Shown in pieces: positions 52,038 through 59,089 of a stretch of DNA of 64,000 bases. Both the position numbers and the translations under genes were made by a program. Source of the stretch: Bacteroidales bacterium (GTDB lineage: Bacteria > Bacteroidota > Bacteroidia > Bacteroidales > F082); the NCBI GenBank assembly GCA_021647205.1, contig JAKIVD010000005.1, forward strand, positions 1 to 64,000, given 5' to 3'. The stretch's first letter is position 1; each line of letters opens with the position of its first letter. The notes beneath the pieces were generated by a model. The model did no database searches. It had not been told where the DNA came from and saw only the letters and a program-made list of their open reading frames with translations.

Positions 52038-52573
52038 TGGAAGATCTTACTTTAGGGATTGGCTCCCGCGTTGCACATCCCGAATTTGGAAAAGGTGTTG
52101 TTGTCCAGGTTTACAACGACAATTACGAAATCACTTTTTTAGATTATGGAACCAAAACAATCGCGCGCGCTTTCGACAACCTGACCACACTCGATTTCAG
52201 GGGTTCGGAAACGGACCTGCTCAGTTTCGAGAAAGTTGAAGGTGTTTTTCGCAAGCTACTGTTGTCCATTACTGACATTCAAGCCCCGATTCATCTGGCA
52301 GAAAAATGGAAAGGCGGGCACTTAATCCTTCAGCCCGGCATGGAAGACCTTCAAGAGAAAACCATCCCCATCGATACGTTTTTTCATAAAATTGTGATGG
52401 TGCGCGACCGCTTGCGTGTGATGGAACAAAAAATAAATGCGTCAAAAGGCTTAAACGATGAAGAGAAGGTTGAGCTGCAACAATACATCACACGGATTTA
52501 CGGCAGCCTCACTACCTTCAACATTCTTTTCGACGATAAAGCAGACCATTTTGTCGGTGAAAGAGGGAAGTAA
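52037..52573 (+). CDS. Conserved protein with Tudor-like N-terminal domain
   Basis: The 178-residue protein begins LGIGSRVAHPEFGKGVVVQV and then YEITFLDYGTKTIARAF, which resembles the small Tudor-like RNA-polymerase-binding module at the C-terminus of UvrD/PcrA helicases. The remainder (about 60-178) is helical with no known motif. I do not recognise a named family. It overlaps coaE by one base (TAATG) and must be translationally coupled to it. Confidence 0.75.
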   Translation: MEDLTLGIGSRVAHPEFGKGVVVQVYNDNYEITFLDYGTKTIARAFDNLTTLDFRGSETDLLSFEKVEGVFRKLLLSITDIQAPIHLAEKWKGGHLILQPGMEDLQEKTIPIDTFFHKIVMVRDRLRVMEQKINASKGLNDEEKVELQQYITRIYGSLTTFNILFDDKADHFVGERGK

Positions 52574-52767
52574 AACTGAAGGGCAACTCAAGTTCAACTC
52601 ATAAATACAACTTTTTGAAGTAAAATAGCCGGGGATGATACGCTGAAAAGAAAGTTATTCTGAAGTTTTTTGATCCATTAATCAAGCACTATCCTCTAAG
52701 ACGGCAGTTTGTCACCAGCCAAAAGAGCGTATACAAATCCGCAGAAATCAGGTCTGGATTTTTTTCT

Positions 52768-52775
52768 TAGTTTTG
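52768..52775 (+). promoter_or_regulatory. -7 box upstream of the sortilin-like gene
   Basis: TAGTTTTG (TAnnTTTG) 25 bp before the ATG at 52801. No clear -33. Confidence 0.45.
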
Positions 52776-52800
52776 GACTGAACAATTCAACCAGAAAAAT

Positions 52801-55800
52801 ATGAGGAACAATTTCGCAATATTACTGAGTGGTTTATTCATGGGCTTCCTGTTCAGCACAGGCCTTGCCCAGGAGCAAAAGGAAGCACTTTTGTCGGACA
52901 AAACCTTTGCCGGTTTGAAGTTCCGCAGCATCGGCCCGTCTTTTAAATCGGGGCGCATTGCCGACATCGCCATCCATCCCGAAAACAAAAACATCTGGTA
53001 CGTGGCGGCGGGTTCCGGCGGGGTCTGGAAAACCGTCAATGCCGGCATCAGCTGGACGCCCGTTTTCGACAGCCAGCCCGTTTACTCCATCGGCTGTGTT
53101 ACTGTTGACCCGGTCAATCCCCACACCGTTTGGGTTGGAACCGGAGAAAACGTCGGCGGCCGCCACCTTGGCTTTGGCGACGGCGTTTACCGTAGCAACG
53201 ACGGGGGTAAAAACTGGAAGAACATGGGACTGAAAGGTACACAACATATTTCGAAGATCATCGTCCATCCTACCAATTCCGATATTTTGTGGGTGGCTGC
53301 CCAGGGACCTTTGTGGAACAAAGGCGGCGATCGCGGCCTCTACAAATCCACCGACGGCGGCAAAAACTGGAAAAAAGTGCTGGGCGACGATGCCTGGACG
53401 GGCGTCACCGACCTGGTGCTCGATCCCCGCGATCCTGACCGCATGTACGCCGCCACCTGGCAGCGCCACCGCAACGTGGCCATGTACATTGGCGGCGGCC
53501 CCGGAACAGCCATTTACCGTTCCGATGACGGCGGCGAAAGCTGGACAAAACTCAGCAAAGGCCTGCCCACCTCCAACATGGGTAAAATCGGGCTGGCCGT
53601 TTCGCCCCAAAAACCCGACGTGATTTACGCGGCCATCGAGCTTGACCGCCGCAAGGGAGCCGTGTACCGTTCCGCCGACAGGGGCGCTTCGTGGACGAAA
53701 ATGTCGGAAACCGTTTCAGGCGCCACCGGCCCGCACTACTACCAGGAGCTCTATGCCAGTCCCCACGCCTTTGACAGGATCTACCTTGCCGATGTGCGCA
53801 TCCAGGTTTCCGATGACGGCGGAAAGACCTTCAGGCGCCTGAAGGAAAAATTCAAACATTCGGACAACCACGCCATCGCTTTCCGTGCTGACGAACCCGG
53901 CTACCTGCTTGTGAGCACCGACGGTGGCATCTACGAAAGTTTCGACCTGGCCGAAAACTGGCGCTTTATTTACAACCTGCCGCTGACACAGTTCTACAAG
54001 CTGGCCCTCGACGACGCCTTCCCCTTTTACAATATTTACGGGGGCACGCAGGACAACGGCACCCTGGGCGGCCCATCACGCACCACGCGCCGGCAGGGCA
54101 TCAGCAACGAAGACTGGGAAATCGTACTGGGCGCCGACGGCCACCAGCCGGCCACCGAACCGGGCAATCCCGACATCGTGTATGCCGAGTGGCAGGAAGG
54201 ACACCTTGTGCGCATCGACAGAACCACCGGCGAAAGGGTGGCCATCCAGCCCCAGCCCGAAAAGGGGGAGCCTTTCGAGCGCTTCAACTGGGATGCACCC
54301 ATACTGGTGAGCCCGCACGCACCCGCCAGGCTTTATTACGGCTCGCAGCGGCTGTGGCGTTCCGACGACCGCGGCGACAGCTGGAAGCCTGTTTCCGGCG
54401 ACCTGACCAGAAACCAGGAACGCATCACCCTGCCCATCATGGGCAAAACATGGGGCTGGGATGCCCCCTGGGATGTGTATGCCATGTCCACCTACAATAC
54501 CATCACTTCCGTTGACGAATCGCCCTTGCTGGAAGACCTGATTTACGTCGGTACCGATGACGGATTGGTGCACGTGACGGAAGACGGTGGTAAAAACTGG
54601 AGAAAAATCGAAACCGGAAGCCTGCCCGGCGTGCCGGAAACCGCCTTTGTCAACAACATCAGGGCCGACCTGTTCGATGCGAACACGGCCTACATCGCCC
54701 TGGACAACCATAAATTCGGCGACCTGAACCCTTATTTGCTGAAGACTGAAAACCGTGGAAAAAGCTGGAAATCCATCAAGGGCAATCTGCCCGACACCAC
54801 CATCGTCTGGCGCATTGTACAGGATCACGTTAAACCCGGATTGCTTTTTGCAGCCACGGAGTTCGGCATTTATTTCACCGTTGATGGTGGCGAAAAGTGG
54901 GTAAAACTTACCGGCGGCCTGCCCACCATTTCGTTCCGCGACCTGGCCATCCAGCGGCGTGAAAACGATTTGGTAGGTGCTTCTTTCGGACGCAGCTTTT
55001 ACGTGCTGGACGATTACAGTCCGCTGCGCGAGCTTTCGGAAGAGCAGCTTAAACAGGAAGCCACCCTGTTTGCCGTACGCGATGCCTGGTGGTACATTCC
55101 CGAACTGGGCAAGGGCATGCTGGGCAGTGGCGATTACCTGGCACCCAATCCGCCCTTTGGCGCTGTGTTTACTTACTACCTCGCCGAAGGCTACAAAACC
55201 AAAAAAGAGATCCGCAGGGAAAAAGAAAAGAAACTTGTTAAAAACAAAGAAAACATTCCTTTCCCCGGCTGGGATGCGGTAGAAGCAGAAGGCCGTCAAC
55301 CCAAGCCTGTGGTCTGGCTAACGGTCACTGGTGAGAGTGGTACGGTCATCCGCAAGATCAAAGGCTCTGCGGGCAAAGGTTTTCACCGGGTGGCCTGGGA
55401 CCTGCGCTATGCCGGTTCGTCGGCCATCGACATCCACAGCGGCAACAAAGGCGATTGGGGGTTTAAGGCGATGGTGGCACCCGGAAAGTACACCATCAGC
55501 TTGTCGAAGGAAATTGACGGTGTGGTCACCCCTTTGTCAGGGCCTGTGGCTTTTGAAGTTAAGCCCCTGCGCAAAGGTGTGCCGGAAGGGGCACCGCCAG
55601 CGGAAACTGTGGCTTTCTGGAAAGATGTCCAACAAATGCAGGGCAAAGTTTCTGCCCTTTCGCTGGAGTTGAAAGAGGCTTTCAAAAGCGTGGAACTGCT
55701 GGAGGCAGAGTTTGCCCGCGCAGACCTGCCGCCCGGAAAAGCCGATAAGGCCCTTTACAAACTCAGGCAGGAGCTGCTGACCATTTCCGAGAAGCTCAAC

Positions 55801-56043
55801 GGAAAGGTGTCAAAGAATGAGATCGGCGAAAAGAACGACCCGACGGTGCGTTCAAGGCTGGGCGCAGCCCTCAGCGGGGTGCGCACTTCCACTTACGGAC
55901 CCACGGCAACGGCCAGGCGCAGCCTCGAAATTGCCGGTGAAGCATTTGAAGAACTTCAACAACAACTGCAATCCGTTGTGGACGAGCAAATCCCTGCCCT
56001 GAAAAAACAGCTGGAAGAAGCCGGAGCGCCGGTGGAGAAGTAA
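52801..56043 (+). CDS. Secreted VPS10/sortilin-like BNR-repeat protein (annotated glycosyl hydrolase family)
   Basis: The 1080-residue protein has a signal peptide (NFAILLSGLFMGFLFSTGLAQ) and two large propellers (about 30-750) built from Asp-box repeats S/T-X-D-G-G-X-X-W, for example RSNDGGKNWKNM, KSTDGGKNWKKV, RSDDGGESWTKL, RSDDRGDSWKPV and VTEDGGKNWRKI. The C-terminal third (about 800-1080) has a beta-sandwich part (GFHRVAWDLRYAGSSAIDIH) and ends in a helical, coiled-coil-like tail (LQQQLQSVVDEQIPALKKQL). This is the abundant Bacteroidota 'sortilin/glycosyl hydrolase' family; the enzymatic activity is not proven and I see no catalytic residues I could assign. No T9SS tail is present, so it is probably periplasmic. 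Confidence 0.9.
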   Translation: MRNNFAILLSGLFMGFLFSTGLAQEQKEALLSDKTFAGLKFRSIGPSFKSGRIADIAIHPENKNIWYVAAGSGGVWKTVNAGISWTPVFDSQPVYSIGCVTVDPVNPHTVWVGTGENVGGRHLGFGDGVYRSNDGGKNWKNMGLKGTQHISKIIVHPTNSDILWVAAQGPLWNKGGDRGLYKSTDGGKNWKKVLGDDAWTGVTDLVLDPRDPDRMYAATWQRHRNVAMYIGGGPGTAIYRSDDGGESWTKLSKGLPTSNMGKIGLAVSPQKPDVIYAAIELDRRKGAVYRSADRGASWTKMSETVSGATGPHYYQELYASPHAFDRIYLADVRIQVSDDGGKTFRRLKEKFKHSDNHAIAFRADEPGYLLVSTDGGIYESFDLAENWRFIYNLPLTQFYKLALDDAFPFYNIYGGTQDNGTLGGPSRTTRRQGISNEDWEIVLGADGHQPATEPGNPDIVYAEWQEGHLVRIDRTTGERVAIQPQPEKGEPFERFNWDAPILVSPHAPARLYYGSQRLWRSDDRGDSWKPVSGDLTRNQERITLPIMGKTWGWDAPWDVYAMSTYNTITSVDESPLLEDLIYVGTDDGLVHVTEDGGKNWRKIETGSLPGVPETAFVNNIRADLFDANTAYIALDNHKFGDLNPYLLKTENRGKSWKSIKGNLPDTTIVWRIVQDHVKPGLLFAATEFGIYFTVDGGEKWVKLTGGLPTISFRDLAIQRRENDLVGASFGRSFYVLDDYSPLRELSEEQLKQEATLFAVRDAWWYIPELGKGMLGSGDYLAPNPPFGAVFTYYLAEGYKTKKEIRREKEKKLVKNKENIPFPGWDAVEAEGRQPKPVVWLTVTGESGTVIRKIKGSAGKGFHRVAWDLRYAGSSAIDIHSGNKGDWGFKAMVAPGKYTISLSKEIDGVVTPLSGPVAFEVKPLRKGVPEGAPPAETVAFWKDVQQMQGKVSALSLELKEAFKSVELLEAEFARADLPPGKADKALYKLRQELLTISEKLNGKVSKNEIGEKNDPTVRSRLGAALSGVRTSTYGPTATARRSLEIAGEAFEELQQQLQSVVDEQIPALKKQLEEAGAPVEK

Positions 56044-56119
56044 GGCATAACGTAGTTAAGAACTACACCGGGGGGATAAGAACCAGAAAAAAAGCCTATT
56101 ATGATTTAAAAAGAAATTG

Positions 56120-56127
56120 TATTTTTG
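56120..56127 (+). promoter_or_regulatory. -7 box of the mntA-hepT pair
   Basis: TATTTTTG (TAnnTTTG) 16 bp before the mntA ATG at 56144. No exact -33. Confidence 0.45.
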
Positions 56128-56143
56128 ACATAAACAGACAAAA

Positions 56144-56443
56144 ATGATTGACTCGGGTAAAATACTTTTCTATTTAACCTCGAACAAAGTGAGGCTGGAA
56201 AAAGAATACAATTTGATTAAAATTGGAATATTTGGCTCTATTGCGAGAGGAGAACAGAATGAACAAAGTGATATTGATTTAATCGTAGAGTTTAAAAAGG
56301 ACACTCCTGATTTGTTTTCCATAAAACAACGACTTAAAAATGAGATTCAATCGCAATTTAATTTACCTGTAGATATTTGTCGTGAGAAGTATATTAAACC
56401 GATTTTCAAACAACAAATTCTCTCAGAAACCAAATATGCCTAA
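56144..56443 (+). CDS. mntA: MntA-type minimal nucleotidyltransferase (antitoxin)
   Basis: The 99-residue protein has the nucleotidyltransferase signature IGIFGSIARGEQNEQSDIDL, that is GS (31-32) and the metal-binding D43 and D45. In HEPN/MNT toxin-antitoxin systems this protein AMPylates a tyrosine on the HEPN toxin and so inactivates it. Its stop overlaps the start of the HEPN gene by eight bases, the usual coupled layout. Lysine, asparagine and isoleucine are frequent and the codons more AT-rich than in the neighbouring core genes, which hints at horizontal transfer. Confidence 0.92.
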   Translation: MIDSGKILFYLTSNKVRLEKEYNLIKIGIFGSIARGEQNEQSDIDLIVEFKKDTPDLFSIKQRLKNEIQSQFNLPVDICREKYIKPIFKQQILSETKYA

Positions 56444-56783
56444 TCCATCACAAAAAGATTTTAACTGCATCTTAAACATGCCTGAATCAATTCAAAAGAT
56501 TTTTGATTATTCAGGAGAATTTGAGACTGCTGATGACTTTTTCAATGACACAAAAGCGTTTGACGCCACAATGATGAATTTTGTCATAATTGGTGAAATG
56601 GTTGAAAAACTTTCAACAGATTTTCTGACCGGGACAGAAAAACAAATCGACTGGTTTAAAATTAAAGGGTTTAGAAATATTGTAGCACACAATTATTTTG
56701 GAATTGACGCTGAAGAAGTTTGGCAAATTATCAAAACTCATTTACCTGATTTAAAGTTAAATATAGAGAGAGTAATTGAATAG
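56436..56783 (+). CDS. hepT: HepT-type HEPN-domain ribonuclease toxin
   Basis: The 115-residue protein is all-helical and carries the HEPN ribonuclease motif RX4HXY at residues 80-87 (RNIVAHNY). HepT toxins cleave RNA; the conserved Tyr is the residue AMPylated by MntA. I take the ATG at 56436, which overlaps the mntA stop, rather than an earlier in-frame Met inside mntA. The pair lies directly beside the CRISPR remnant, forming a small accessory/defence island. Confidence 0.92.
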   Translation: MPNPSQKDFNCILNMPESIQKIFDYSGEFETADDFFNDTKAFDATMMNFVIIGEMVEKLSTDFLTGTEKQIDWFKIKGFRNIVAHNYFGIDAEEVWQIIKTHLPDLKLNIERVIE

Positions 56784-56926
56784 AAAACTTATAGCTATCA
56801 CCACCTGAAAGGTCAAGACACACCCTCACCTTTCAAGTCGAAGCAGGCCGGTGCGAAGCGACCTGTAAGGAGGAAAGAAAAAAGACTTTCCGATGTTGTT
56901 TTTTTCCGACAGCAACCGAGACTTAA

Positions 56927-56953
56927 CTTACCCCCTGATTTTGGGGGGGTAAG
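56927..56953. terminator. GC hairpin beside the CRISPR repeat
   Basis: Arms CTTACCCCC and GGGGGTAAG (9 bp, perfect) with a 9-base loop. It may be a terminator or a mobile palindromic repeat. It lies within about 40 bp of the CRISPR repeat on its leader-distal side. Confidence 0.5.
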
Positions 56954-56988
56954 GAGGGGTTGGGGCCTGGATATTTAGACGTTCATCA

Positions 56989-57024
56989 GTTGTTTATCCT
57001 TTTGAAATTACATCAAACCACAAC
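56989..57024 (-). CRISPR. Single type II-C CRISPR repeat (array remnant)
   Basis: On the minus strand this 36-nt unit begins GTTGTGGTTTGATGTAA and ends GGATAAACAAC. The length, the GTTGTG start and the ACAAC end (a short terminal inverted repeat) are those of Bacteroidota type II-C CRISPR repeats. It lies 145 bp past the cas2 stop on the same strand, the normal array position. Its first 19 bases pair with the tracrRNA at 57637-57655. No second repeat occurs about 66 bp to either side, so no spacer is bracketed: the array has collapsed to one repeat. Confidence 0.82.
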
Positions 57025-57169
57025 CAAGGCTCCAAAACGACCTGTTTTACTACTGTTTAAAGTATTTTCTGACAGGTTAAATTCCGTCCGGATTGACCGG
57101 GGAAGTGGTTTTTTTGTAAAAATCCGATTTCAAAATTAAACCAATATGTCAAAGAACTCCTTAATTATG

Positions 57170-57508
57170 TCAAAACAATTCCAGTTGCTTTGGCCCTTCA
57201 GGCAGGGGTGTTGTTTTATTGCCCCAGAAATTTACAATATCGCCGTATTGCTTATCGGTAACCTGTAAAATACTCACCTGCCCTTTCTCCGGCACAAACC
57301 CTTTTACCCGCCTTACATGAACTGTTGCACTTTCTTTGCTGGCACAGTGCCTGTTGTAAACCGAAAACTGCATCATGCCAAAACCGTCTTTCAGCAAATC
57401 TTTCCGGAAACGGCTGGCTGCCTTTCGGTCCTTTTTTAAGGTTACCGGCAAATCGAAAAATACAAAAAGCCACATAATATGATAGGCATTCAGCCTGGTT
57501 TGTTCCAT
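57170..57508 (-). CDS. cas2: CRISPR-associated endoribonuclease Cas2, type II-C
   Basis: Cas2 pairs with Cas1 in the spacer-integration complex. From the ATG at 57508 the product is 112 residues with the ferredoxin-like Cas2 fold: first strand MWLFVFFDLPV with the conserved Asp19, the helix RKAASRFRKDLLKDGFGMMQ, the SVYNRHC strand, and the type II C-terminal end PEGPKQLELF. The gene looks intact. cas1 and cas9, which normally precede it, are absent: the region upstream contains a 33-bp palindrome and then the divergent tracrRNA. An in-frame TTG at 57532 lies inside the palindrome and is not a credible start. Confidence 0.93.
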   Translation of the reverse strand: MEQTRLNAYHIMWLFVFFDLPVTLKKDRKAASRFRKDLLKDGFGMMQFSVYNRHCASKESATVHVRRVKGFVPEKGQVSILQVTDKQYGDIVNFWGNKTTPLPEGPKQLELF

Positions 57509-57521
57509 ACATCTTCTTTTT

Positions 57522-57554
57522 AACTTTTCCAAAGTTCCAAACTTTGGAAAAGTT
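57522..57554. repeat. 33-bp palindromic repeat, copy 2 (loop inverted), at the cas9-cas1 gap
   Basis: Same 13-bp arms as the copies at 25019 and 59028 but with loop TTCCAAA, so it is inserted in the opposite orientation. It lies between the cas2 start and the tracrRNA promoter, where cas9 and cas1 would be expected. Confidence 0.95.
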
Positions 57555-57601
57555 TTAACCGGAAAAGTTTTCTGTTTAAGTCGCTAAATTTACGGAATTA
57601 C

Positions 57602-57631
57602 TTGGATGTTAATATCTTTTTCTTACTTTTG
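57602..57631 (+). promoter_or_regulatory. tracrRNA promoter
   Basis: TTG (57602-57604, as CTTG from 57601), a 19-bp spacer and TACTTTTG (57624-57631). Predicted transcription start is about 57636, at the first base of the anti-repeat. Confidence 0.7.
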
Positions 57632-57635
57632 TTGC

Positions 57636-57714
57636 TAATTACATCTTATCACAATAAGGCTTTATGCCGAAGGATGCAAATCCTATACCCCTGCTTCGGT
57701 GGGGGTTATTTTTT
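57636..57714 (+). ncRNA. Candidate type II-C tracrRNA
   Basis: Reading 5' to 3': an anti-repeat (57637-57655) that pairs with the first 19 bases of the CRISPR repeat through nine Watson-Crick pairs, a symmetric UU/UU internal loop, and a further eight pairs including two G-U; a nexus AAGGC-UUUAU-GCC (57656-57668); a 5-bp hairpin AGGAU/AUCCU capped by a GCAA (GNRA) tetraloop (57671-57684); and an intrinsic terminator ACCCCUGC-UUCG-GUGGGGGU (57687-57706) with a U-rich tail to 57714. This is the anatomy of a Cas9 tracrRNA. No cas9 is in the window. The call rests on pairing and folding by eye. Confidence 0.85.
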
Positions 57715-57750
57715 GCCAAAACTCTTTCAGTTCCTTCTCGCAATTTCCTT

Positions 57751-57758
57751 TACTTTTG
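57751..57758 (+). promoter_or_regulatory. -7 box of the DUF438 gene
   Basis: TACTTTTG (TAnnTTTG) 22 bp before the ATG at 57781 and 36 bp after the tracrRNA terminator. Confidence 0.5.
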
Positions 57759-57780
57759 ACTTATCAAAAACTCATCCCCC

Positions 57781-59028
57781 ATGTCCGAATTCATCAACAA
57801 TACCGAAAACAGAATCAATAATTTATATGCTTTCACCAAAGGCATCATCAACAAAGAAAAAGGGAGTTTGCTCGTAAAAAAATACCAGGAAGCCATCGAC
57901 AAGGTGCAGCCATTTGATGTGGTGGCCGTGGTGGACCGCCTGATGGCCGAAGGGATTGGTTTGCCGGAACTGAAAACAGGCATCAACAAAACGCTCAATA
58001 TGTTTTACAGTGCGTTGGTTGCAAAAGCTGTTCCCGATTACGGTAGCATCCCGTTTTTAAAGATGCTGGCGGATGAAAATGGGGAGCTCAACCGCCGGCT
58101 GATTGCCCTGCGGCCCGACATTAAAGAAATGAACAGCAAATACATCGGTGAAACCGAAAAAAATATTGTACTGACAAATATTCGCAATCAGGTAAATGAG
58201 CTGACTGAATTTGAAGTCCATTACATCAAAAAGGAAAATATCCTGTTCCCCTACATCGAAAAGTATTTGAAGGCCTACCGCTGCCTGCCGCTCATGTGGG
58301 CCTACCACGACGACATCAGGAGGTTTACCAGGGAAATCGTTAACATGATTGACTCCGAAGCTGTCGATATGAAACGGCTCAACCGGCTAATCGGCGACCT
58401 CTTTTTTACGATGTACGCCATTCGTTTCAGGGAAGAATATATTTTGTTCCCGGTGGTATTCGACCTGATTCCGGCCACCGACTGGGCTGCCATGATGACG
58501 CAATCCTATGAAGTGGGTTTTGCATTTATCAACACCCCTGAAAAAGCGGGAAAACAGGCCTCCTCCCCTGCCACAAGCCCGGCCGGAAGCCGACAAAAAA
58601 TATTTGGGAAAAAGGAACTTGGGCCTGCACTCCTCGATTTTGAAACCGGACAGCTAAGCCTCGAACAGGCCATCAAGATGCTCAACCACCTGCCGGTGGA
58701 TATGACTTTGGTGGATGAAAACGATGAAGTCCGCTATTTTTCCACACCGGGCCACCGCATTTTCCCACGCTCCAAAGCCATCATCGGCCGCAGGGTTGAA
58801 AATTGTCATCCCCCTTCGAGTGTGCATATTGTAACCGAATTGCTGGATGCTTTCAAGGCCGGCAAAAAGGATAAAGAGAGTTTCTGGATTCAAATGGGTG
58901 AAAAATTTATCCTCATTCAATATTTCGCTTTGCGCGATGAAAAAGGGGTGTACAAAGGAACGCTCGAGGTCAGCCAGGATGTGTCGGAAATCAGAAGTCT
59001 GACCGGAGAGAAACGGCTGATGGAGTAA
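57781..59028 (+). CDS. DUF438 protein with hemerythrin-like and PAS-like domains
   Basis: The 415-residue protein has an N-terminal DUF438 helical domain (about 10-75), a hemerythrin HHE-like four-helix bundle (about 80-235) with the ligand-bearing patterns EVHYIKKENILFPYIEKY, WAYHDDIRRF and FREEYILFPVV, a Ser/Pro-rich linker (about 250-280), and a C-terminal PAS-type domain (about 300-405; VDMTLVDENDEVRYFS, GRRVENCHPPSSVHIV). Such proteins are thought to sense oxygen, nitric oxide or redox state through a di-iron or haem centre. It has no transmitter domain. Its stop codon overlaps a 33-bp palindrome, and dapA follows. Confidence 0.88.
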   Translation: MSEFINNTENRINNLYAFTKGIINKEKGSLLVKKYQEAIDKVQPFDVVAVVDRLMAEGIGLPELKTGINKTLNMFYSALVAKAVPDYGSIPFLKMLADENGELNRRLIALRPDIKEMNSKYIGETEKNIVLTNIRNQVNELTEFEVHYIKKENILFPYIEKYLKAYRCLPLMWAYHDDIRRFTREIVNMIDSEAVDMKRLNRLIGDLFFTMYAIRFREEYILFPVVFDLIPATDWAAMMTQSYEVGFAFINTPEKAGKQASSPATSPAGSRQKIFGKKELGPALLDFETGQLSLEQAIKMLNHLPVDMTLVDENDEVRYFSTPGHRIFPRSKAIIGRRVENCHPPSSVHIVTELLDAFKAGKKDKESFWIQMGEKFILIQYFALRDEKGVYKGTLEVSQDVSEIRSLTGEKRLME

Positions 59029-59060
59029 ACTTTTCCAAAGTTTGGAACTTTGGAAAAGTT
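59028..59060. repeat. 33-bp palindromic repeat, copy 3
   Basis: Identical to copy 1 at 25019-25051, including the TTTGGAA loop. It starts on the last base of the DUF438 stop codon and ends 29 bp before dapA; its loop contains the candidate -33 TTTG of the dapA promoter. Confidence 0.95.
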
Positions 59061-59075
59061 ACATTAGTATTTTTG
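59041..59075 (+). promoter_or_regulatory. Candidate dapA promoter overlapping the palindrome
   Basis: TTTG (59041-59044), 23 bp, then TATTTTTG (59068-59075), which ends 14 bp before the dapA ATG. The -33 lies in the loop of the palindrome, so a protein binding the palindrome could affect dapA expression. Confidence 0.5.
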
Positions 59076-59089
59076 TAAAAAAATTACAG

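Larger units (their letters stand above)
56784..57169. other. Intergenic region holding the CRISPR remnant
   Basis: There is no gene in these 386 bp. From left to right I see a small GAAAGGT/ACCTTTC inverted repeat after hepT, the hairpin CTTACCCCC/GGGGGTAAG (56927-56953), a single CRISPR repeat (56989-57024), and about 145 bp of AT-rich sequence up to cas2 that could be the array leader. The leader carries a minus-strand TAATTTTG box at 57131-57138. Confidence 0.7.

Noticed and set aside
54076-55299. 407-codon frame antisense to the sortilin-like gene
   Set aside because: Shadow of a long GC-rich coding region; the sense frame has clear Asp-box repeats.
56953-57090. Search for a second CRISPR repeat flanking the single one
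   Set aside because: Neither side shows even a degenerate repeat at 60-70 bp, so I do not call an array with spacers.
57602-57877. 91-codon open frame on the plus strand
   Set aside because: It overlaps the tracrRNA and the start of the DUF438 gene; the sequence is explained by the RNA structure.
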